The position numbers and the translations under genes are program-made. A stretch of 9,884 bases of DNA from positions 1-9,884 of the forward strand of contig CANETM010000046.1 of NCBI GenBank assembly GCA_947441205.1, read 5' to 3'. The stretch is from Bacteroidota bacterium. Lineage in GTDB: Bacteria > Bacteroidota > Bacteroidia > Chitinophagales > Chitinophagaceae. Shown here one piece after another: positions 6,122 through 9,884 of the stretch. The stretch's first letter is position 1, and each line of letters begins with the position of its first letter. The notes under the pieces were generated by a model, which saw only the letters and a list, made by a program, of their open reading frames with translations, was not told where the DNA came from and searched no databases.

Positions 6122-7351
6122 TTATACTTGGTGAATAATACTTTCTTTTAGGAAAGGATGATACTTAGGTACTAAAGGTTTACTAGCTAATGAACGAGCC
6201 ACCATTAATATTAATACACCCACGAAGAAACCTAAAATACCAAAGTCTAACCAACCTAAAGTAACATGCTCTTTCATTAAGCTACCCATTACCATTTGGT
6301 AAAAATCAATCCAGTGACCAAATAAAATAAGGATTGCCATGAACGCTACTAAAGTGAAATTTCTTTTTGCTGAACGCTTCATTAAAATAATTAATGGCGC
6401 TAAAAAGTTAATCACTAAGTTCAAGAAGAAAATAGGTTTATAAGGACCTTGAACACGGTGCTTAAAGTAAACTGTTTCCTCAGGAATATTTGCGTACCAA
6501 ATAAGCATGTATTGCGAGAACCATAAATAAGTCCAGAAGATAGAGAACGCAAACATGAATTTTGCAATGTCATGTAAGTGCTCAGCATTTGTTAATTCTA
6601 AATAGCCTTTATTTTTTACATAAATAACCCAAAGTGCAATCAATGCCATACCCGCTACAAATGAACTAGCGAAAGTATACCAGCTATACATAGTTGAATA
6701 CCAATGAGCGTCGATACTCATTAACCATAACCAAGGAACCGTACTCGCAACTGTTAAACCAAACCACACTAAGAAAAATCCAGAACGAGTCATGCTACGA
6801 ATGTTGAAACTTTTTGCAGTTTCAGCGTCCATTGGATTTTCGTCAGCTTCGCGAGAAATTTGACGCATTCTATATCCAAAATAAGACCATAAAGCAATAG
6901 CCAAAGTAGTCCATATAATAAAGAAGGTAGGATTCAAGAAACCAACTTTACCTTTTAAGATAGGATCCTTAGCAACAGCTTCCGCATCCAACCAATGGTA
7001 AATATGATGTTTTTCACCTAACACTACATATAATAATACTAATAAAGTGATGCTACCAAATACAGGCACTAATGTTGAAATGGCTTCCGCAATTCTTCTA
7101 AAAGATTGCATCCATGCAGCTTGCGCCATGGTGCTAAAACATAAAAAGAACATTGCAGCATTGGTCACTAAAGTCCAGAAAATGGTGTTGTACATTAAGG
7201 TACCCCAAAAATGAACTTGCTCATGTTCGTCCTTGCTAAATCCTTGGGTAAACATACCCAATAATAAGGCCACACCACCAATGCCGATTAAAGCATAGGC
7301 CCATGTTTTTAATTTACCAGGAATTTCAAATTGTTCTTTAATAGATGCCAT
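6122..7351 (-). CDS. actF: alternative complex III subunit ActF (quinol:cytochrome c oxidoreductase)
   Basis: ActF is an integral membrane subunit of ACIII, the bc1-independent quinol:cytochrome c oxidoreductase; it is a distant NrfD/PsrC-like relative of ActC. The 409-residue product has about ten predicted helices (near 15-35, 50-72, 94-112, 140-160, 190-212, 222-246, 263-287, 305-324, 333-355 and 366-388). Landmarks I recognise from Bacteroidota ActF are 'SIDAHWYSTMYSWYTFASS' (212-230), 'FMFAFSIFWTYLWFSQYM' (265-282) with 'IPEE' after it, and 'GHWIDFYQMV' (345-354). It carries no haem motif. The start at 7351 gives 'MASIKEQFEIPGKLK' and lies 20 bases after the actE stop, so the two are surely cotranscribed. 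In related complexes ActF packs against ActC; a role in proton movement is inferred from the family. Confidence 0.93.
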   Translation of the reverse strand: MASIKEQFEIPGKLKTWAYALIGIGGVALLLGMFTQGFSKDEHEQVHFWGTLMYNTIFWTLVTNAAMFFLCFSTMAQAAWMQSFRRIAEAISTLVPVFGSITLLVLLYVVLGEKHHIYHWLDAEAVAKDPILKGKVGFLNPTFFIIWTTLAIALWSYFGYRMRQISREADENPMDAETAKSFNIRSMTRSGFFLVWFGLTVASTVPWLWLMSIDAHWYSTMYSWYTFASSFVAGMALIALWVIYVKNKGYLELTNAEHLHDIAKFMFAFSIFWTYLWFSQYMLIWYANIPEETVYFKHRVQGPYKPIFFLNLVINFLAPLIILMKRSAKRNFTLVAFMAILILFGHWIDFYQMVMGSLMKEHVTLGWLDFGILGFFVGVLILMVARSLASKPLVPKYHPFLKESIIHQV

Positions 7352-7371
7352 CTTTTCTCTTTTAAAAATTT

Positions 7372-7971
7372 TTATTTAGAAGCTTTTGCAGCTGCTTGTT
7401 TGTCTTTAATATATTTGATAACCATCCAACGTTGGTGTCTGCTTAATTGAGAAGCATATGAGCCCATCAAATTTTTACCATATTGAACTGAGTAAAACAT
7501 TTGTCCAGCAGGCATGCTTTCATACTTTACATCACCTACTAAAGTTGCAGGCTTTGCAGGATAAGGACCATTACCGTCTTTATATAAAGGACCGTTACCA
7601 TCTAATTTAGCACCGTGACAAATACCACAGTTAATTAAGTACAAGCGTTCTGCTTCAGCAGTTTCTTTAGCTGACATAGAATCAATTGGATTCACAATTG
7701 CTTTTGATGCAGTGTAGTTTGTTGTATCACCAGCTTTATCTATTGCAATAGGAAAAGGCATATCCTTTCCACGAGCAAGCGTACCTGCTACTGGCTTTGC
7801 ATCATAGTTGATTCCTTGCTCTTTTAAGTAAGCTAAATCCGTGTAAGATTCAATGGCACGGCTATAGGCCATATCTGGCATATAAATAGAGCCCGGCTTA
7901 CGCTTCACATCGCTACAACTAGTTAATACAACTACTGCGGCTAAAAATGTTATTGCTAAAAATTTATTCAT
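7372..7971 (-). CDS. actE: alternative complex III subunit ActE, monohaem cytochrome c lipoprotein
   Basis: ActE is the exported cytochrome c subunit of ACIII and probably hands electrons towards the oxidase. The 199-residue precursor has a lipoprotein signal: hydrophobic residues 4-16 followed by the lipobox LTSC with Cys19, so the mature protein should be lipid-anchored on the periplasmic face. One haem c site is present, C115-G-I-C118-H119. The likely distal ligand is Met169 in 'GKNLMGSYASQLS', with Met153 as the alternative. 'SIYMPDMAYSRAIESY' near the mature N-terminus is typical of Bacteroidota ActE. Just after the haem site 'DGNGP' occurs twice (124-128 and 132-136). It stands between actD (69-base gap) and actF (20-base gap). 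Confidence 0.94.
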   Translation of the reverse strand: MNKFLAITFLAAVVVLTSCSDVKRKPGSIYMPDMAYSRAIESYTDLAYLKEQGINYDAKPVAGTLARGKDMPFPIAIDKAGDTTNYTASKAIVNPIDSMSAKETAEAERLYLINCGICHGAKLDGNGPLYKDGNGPYPAKPATLVGDVKYESMPAGQMFYSVQYGKNLMGSYASQLSRHQRWMVIKYIKDKQAAAKASK

Positions 7972-8040
7972 CTTGTTATTCTTAATTCATTTATGTTTTT
8001 CGTTCCCAATTACAACTTGATTTTAAAATTGCAATTACGA

Positions 8041-8625
8041 TTAGTGAGCTACTTGTTTATATAAGTTTTCATTATCGTTATCATAAGTTCCAAACCACCA
8101 ATCTTCTTCAGCTACTTGAATATCTGTTTCAACAGCACCGTTACTAGCTAATAAAGCTTTTAAATCTTCGGCGTTTGTTTTTTCAGTACACTCAATAACC
8201 ATTACAAATAAATCATCAGTTGCTCTTTTATGGAAGTGATGTTTTTTAACACCAGGTGCCATTTGACATAACCACATAAAAGTCATTACCATACCCACAG
8301 CAGCAAACAATACGGTTAACTCAAAAATAATTGGGATCCATGCTGGTAAAGCAAAGTGAGGTTTACCACCAATATTCAAAGGCCAGTCCTTTGTAAAAAT
8401 CCAACTAATTGTACTTATCGCAGTAGTTGTACCCGTGATGCCATAAATAAAGCCGGCTGTATGTAAGCTTGTTTCGCGCATACCCAAAGCGTGGTCTAAA
8501 CCATGCACCGGGAACGGCGTATAAACATCTTTAATTTTATAACCAGCAGCGCGCACTTGCTTAACTGCAGGAAACAACACTTTTTCATCATCAAAACAAC
8601 CAACTACAAATTTCTTTTGTGCCAT
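8041..8625 (-). CDS. actD: alternative complex III subunit ActD (DUF3341)
   Basis: ActD is a small membrane subunit of ACIII from the DUF3341 family. The 194-residue product begins with a short soluble region, 'KFVVGCFDDEKVLFPAVKQV' at 5-24, resembling a small alpha/beta fold. It has two predicted helices (about 55-77 and 96-119) separated by the family segment 'DWPLNIGGKPHFALPAWIP', then a soluble C-terminal region. 'TPFPVHGLD' (36-44) is another family landmark. It has no cofactor motif; the proposed role is structural, bridging other ACIII subunits. The start at 8625 (MAQKKFVVG) fits the family's short opening. It follows actC by 22 bases. Confidence 0.93.
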   Translation of the reverse strand: MAQKKFVVGCFDDEKVLFPAVKQVRAAGYKIKDVYTPFPVHGLDHALGMRETSLHTAGFIYGITGTTTAISTISWIFTKDWPLNIGGKPHFALPAWIPIIFELTVLFAAVGMVMTFMWLCQMAPGVKKHHFHKRATDDLFVMVIECTEKTNAEDLKALLASNGAVETDIQVAEEDWWFGTYDNDNENLYKQVAH

Positions 8626-8647
8626 AGTATATTTCTTAAACTAATAA

Positions 8648-9884
8648 TTAATGGTGTGCGTTATCGTGAACAAATGAATCAAGCGGCTGCGCTTCAATTT
8701 CGTTAAATGCTGGTTTGTATGATTCACCACTTCTTTTTAACACATACTTAATTTCTGCTACTGCAATTACTGGGAAGTATTTAGCGAATAGGAAGAAGCA
8801 AGTGAAGAATAAACCAAATGTTCCAGCGTAAAAACCAATCTCCCAAATACTAGGGCTGTAGTAAACAGACCAGCTAGAAGGTAAGTAATCACGATATAAT
8901 GACGTAACAATAATTACGAAACGCTCAAACCACATACCAATGTTAACGATGATACTCATGAAGAAAGTAACAAATACATTTCTTCTCATTTTCTTAGACC
9001 AGAAAATTTGAGGAGACAAAACGTTACAAGCCATCATACCCCAATAGCTCCAACCATAAGGGCTAAATAAATATGCACGAGAATACCAGAAAGTATAACC
9101 TTCATATTTATTTTGAGAGTACCAACCCATGAACAATTCAGTTAAGTAAGCGATACCTACGATACTACCAGTAAGTACAATTACTTTATTCATTAAATCG
9201 ATGTGACCAATTGTGATATAGTCAGTCAAACCGAAAACTTTTCTTACTATTAATAATAAGGATTGTACCATTGCAAATCCAGAAAAAATCGCACCTGCTA
9301 CGAAGTAAGGAGGGAAGATGGTGGTGTGCCATCCTGGAATTACTGAAGTAGCAAAGTCAAAAGATACAATCGTGTGTACCGATAATACCAACGGAGTTGA
9401 TAAACCCGCTAATACTAATGATAAACTTTCATGACGTTGCCAGTGCTTAGTAGAACCAGTCCAACCGAAAGAAGCGATACCGTATAATTTTTTTCTTAAA
9501 GTCGTTTTAGCTCTATCACGAACTGTTGCAAAGTCAGGTAATAAACCAGAGTACCAGAATAATAAAGAAACCGTAAAATAAGTAGAGATCGCAAATACGT
9601 CCCATAATAATGGTGAGTTAAAGTTCACCCATAATGGACCACGAGAGTTAGGATAAGGCATTACAAAGAAAGCCATCCATACACGACCCATGTGGAAAAT
9701 CGGGAATTGACCCGCACACATAACGGCGAAAATAGTCATCGCCTCAGCAGCACGGTTAACACCTGTTCTCCAACCTTGACGGAACAATAATAATACGGCA
9801 GAAATCAAGGTACCTGCGTGACCGATACCAACCCACCATACGAAGTTGGTGATATCCCAACCCCATCCAATGGTTTTGTTCAAG
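8648..9884 (-). CDS. actC: alternative complex III subunit ActC (NrfD/PsrC family), missing its N-terminus
   Basis: ActC is the large NrfD-like membrane subunit of ACIII and carries the likely quinol-binding site. About 411 codons are present and the frame stays open to the right edge. The first codon here (TTG, 9883-9881) reads as an internal Leu, not a start, because '[17 protein letters not shown]' belongs to the body of the protein. By family length about 50-60 residues are missing. Landmarks, numbered from that Leu, are '[18 protein letters not shown]' (19-36), '[10 protein letters not shown]' (60-69), '[10 protein letters not shown]' (94-103), '[11 protein letters not shown]' (168-178), '[12 protein letters not shown]' (183-194) and '[11 protein letters not shown]' (314-324), across eight or nine helices. 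The protein ends HDNAHH. In ACIII operons actA (multihaem c) and actB (Fe-S/molybdopterin-like) normally precede actC, so they are expected just beyond the window. Confidence 0.95.
   Translation of the reverse strand, partial: LNKTIGWGWDITNFVWWVGIGHAGTLISAVLLLFRQGWRTGVNRAAEAMTIFAVMCAGQFPIFHMGRVWMAFFVMPYPNSRGPLWVNFNSPLLWDVFAISTYFTVSLLFWYSGLLPDFATVRDRAKTTLRKKLYGIASFGWTGSTKHWQRHESLSLVLAGLSTPLVLSVHTIVSFDFATSVIPGWHTTIFPPYFVAGAIFSGFAMVQSLLLIVRKVFGLTDYITIGHIDLMNKVIVLTGSIVGIAYLTELFMGWYSQNKYEGYTFWYSRAYLFSPYGWSYWGMMACNVLSPQIFWSKKMRRNVFVTFFMSIIVNIGMWFERFVIIVTSLYRDYLPSSWSVYYSPSIWEIGFYAGTFGLFFTCFFLFAKYFPVIAVAEIKYVLKRSGESYKPAFNEIEAQPLDSFVHDNAHH

Noticed and set aside
8027..8036. 10-bp palindrome AATTGCAATT between actE and actD as an operator
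   Set aside because: It is short, fully AT-rich apart from the centre, inside an operon gap, and occurs only once; chance is the simpler reading.
8503..8706. Plus-strand open frame across the actC-actD junction
   Set aside because: It is antisense to the 3' end of actC and the 5' end of actD and has no recognisable protein features.
1..9884. Mobile elements, CRISPR arrays, tRNA or rRNA genes, defence systems
   Set aside because: No transposase, repeat-spacer pattern, attachment site or RNA gene was seen; the window is compact core respiratory coding sequence with uniform composition.

Overview
The window is a stretch of an AT-rich bacterial chromosome carrying the terminal part of an aerobic respiratory chain. 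Every supported gene is on the minus strand, so transcription runs from high to low coordinates. The combination points to Bacteroidota, probably Chitinophagales/Chitinophagaceae or a close sister. The evidence is alternative complex III (ACIII) genes fused in order to coxB-coxA, two tandem short subunit III genes, a CoxA of the 'DMASPFMNMLSYW' type, A-rich leaders without Shine-Dalgarno sequences, and possible TAnnTTTG -7 elements. The genus is inference; no rRNA or other marker is present.

Region by region, in transcription order: (1) 9884-6122 holds actC (5' end beyond the window), actD, actE and actF, the membrane and cytochrome subunits of ACIII, which oxidises menaquinol and passes electrons to cytochrome c. 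(2) 6072-3129 holds coxB and coxA, the CuA and haem-copper catalytic subunits of an A1-type aa3 oxidase. A strong hairpin terminator (3089-3122) lies just after coxA. (3) 3031-253 holds ctaB (haem O synthase, GTG start), two subunit III genes and a small subunit IV-like protein, followed by a second hairpin with T tracts on both strands (187-213). (4) 128-1 is the start of an SCO-family copper chaperone gene, cut by the window edge.

Together the genes form one electron path: menaquinol -> ActC/ActF and the haem/Fe-S subunits of ACIII (ActA/ActB, presumably just upstream and not seen) -> ActE haem c -> CuA in CoxB -> haem a / haem a3-CuB in CoxA -> O2. CtaB supplies the haem precursor and SCO probably helps load CuA. 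CoxB has no fused cytochrome c domain, so ActE or a separate cytochrome c must feed CuA.

I found no undescribed system. The layout is a known Bacteroidota arrangement. The observations worth a second look are residue-level: changes at the electron-entry tryptophan and the CuA/Mg glutamate of CoxB, the carboxylate difference between the two subunit III paralogues, and the terminator that splits the cluster. There is no gene-free stretch longer than 300 bases; the longest gap (129-252) holds a terminator and a possible promoter.
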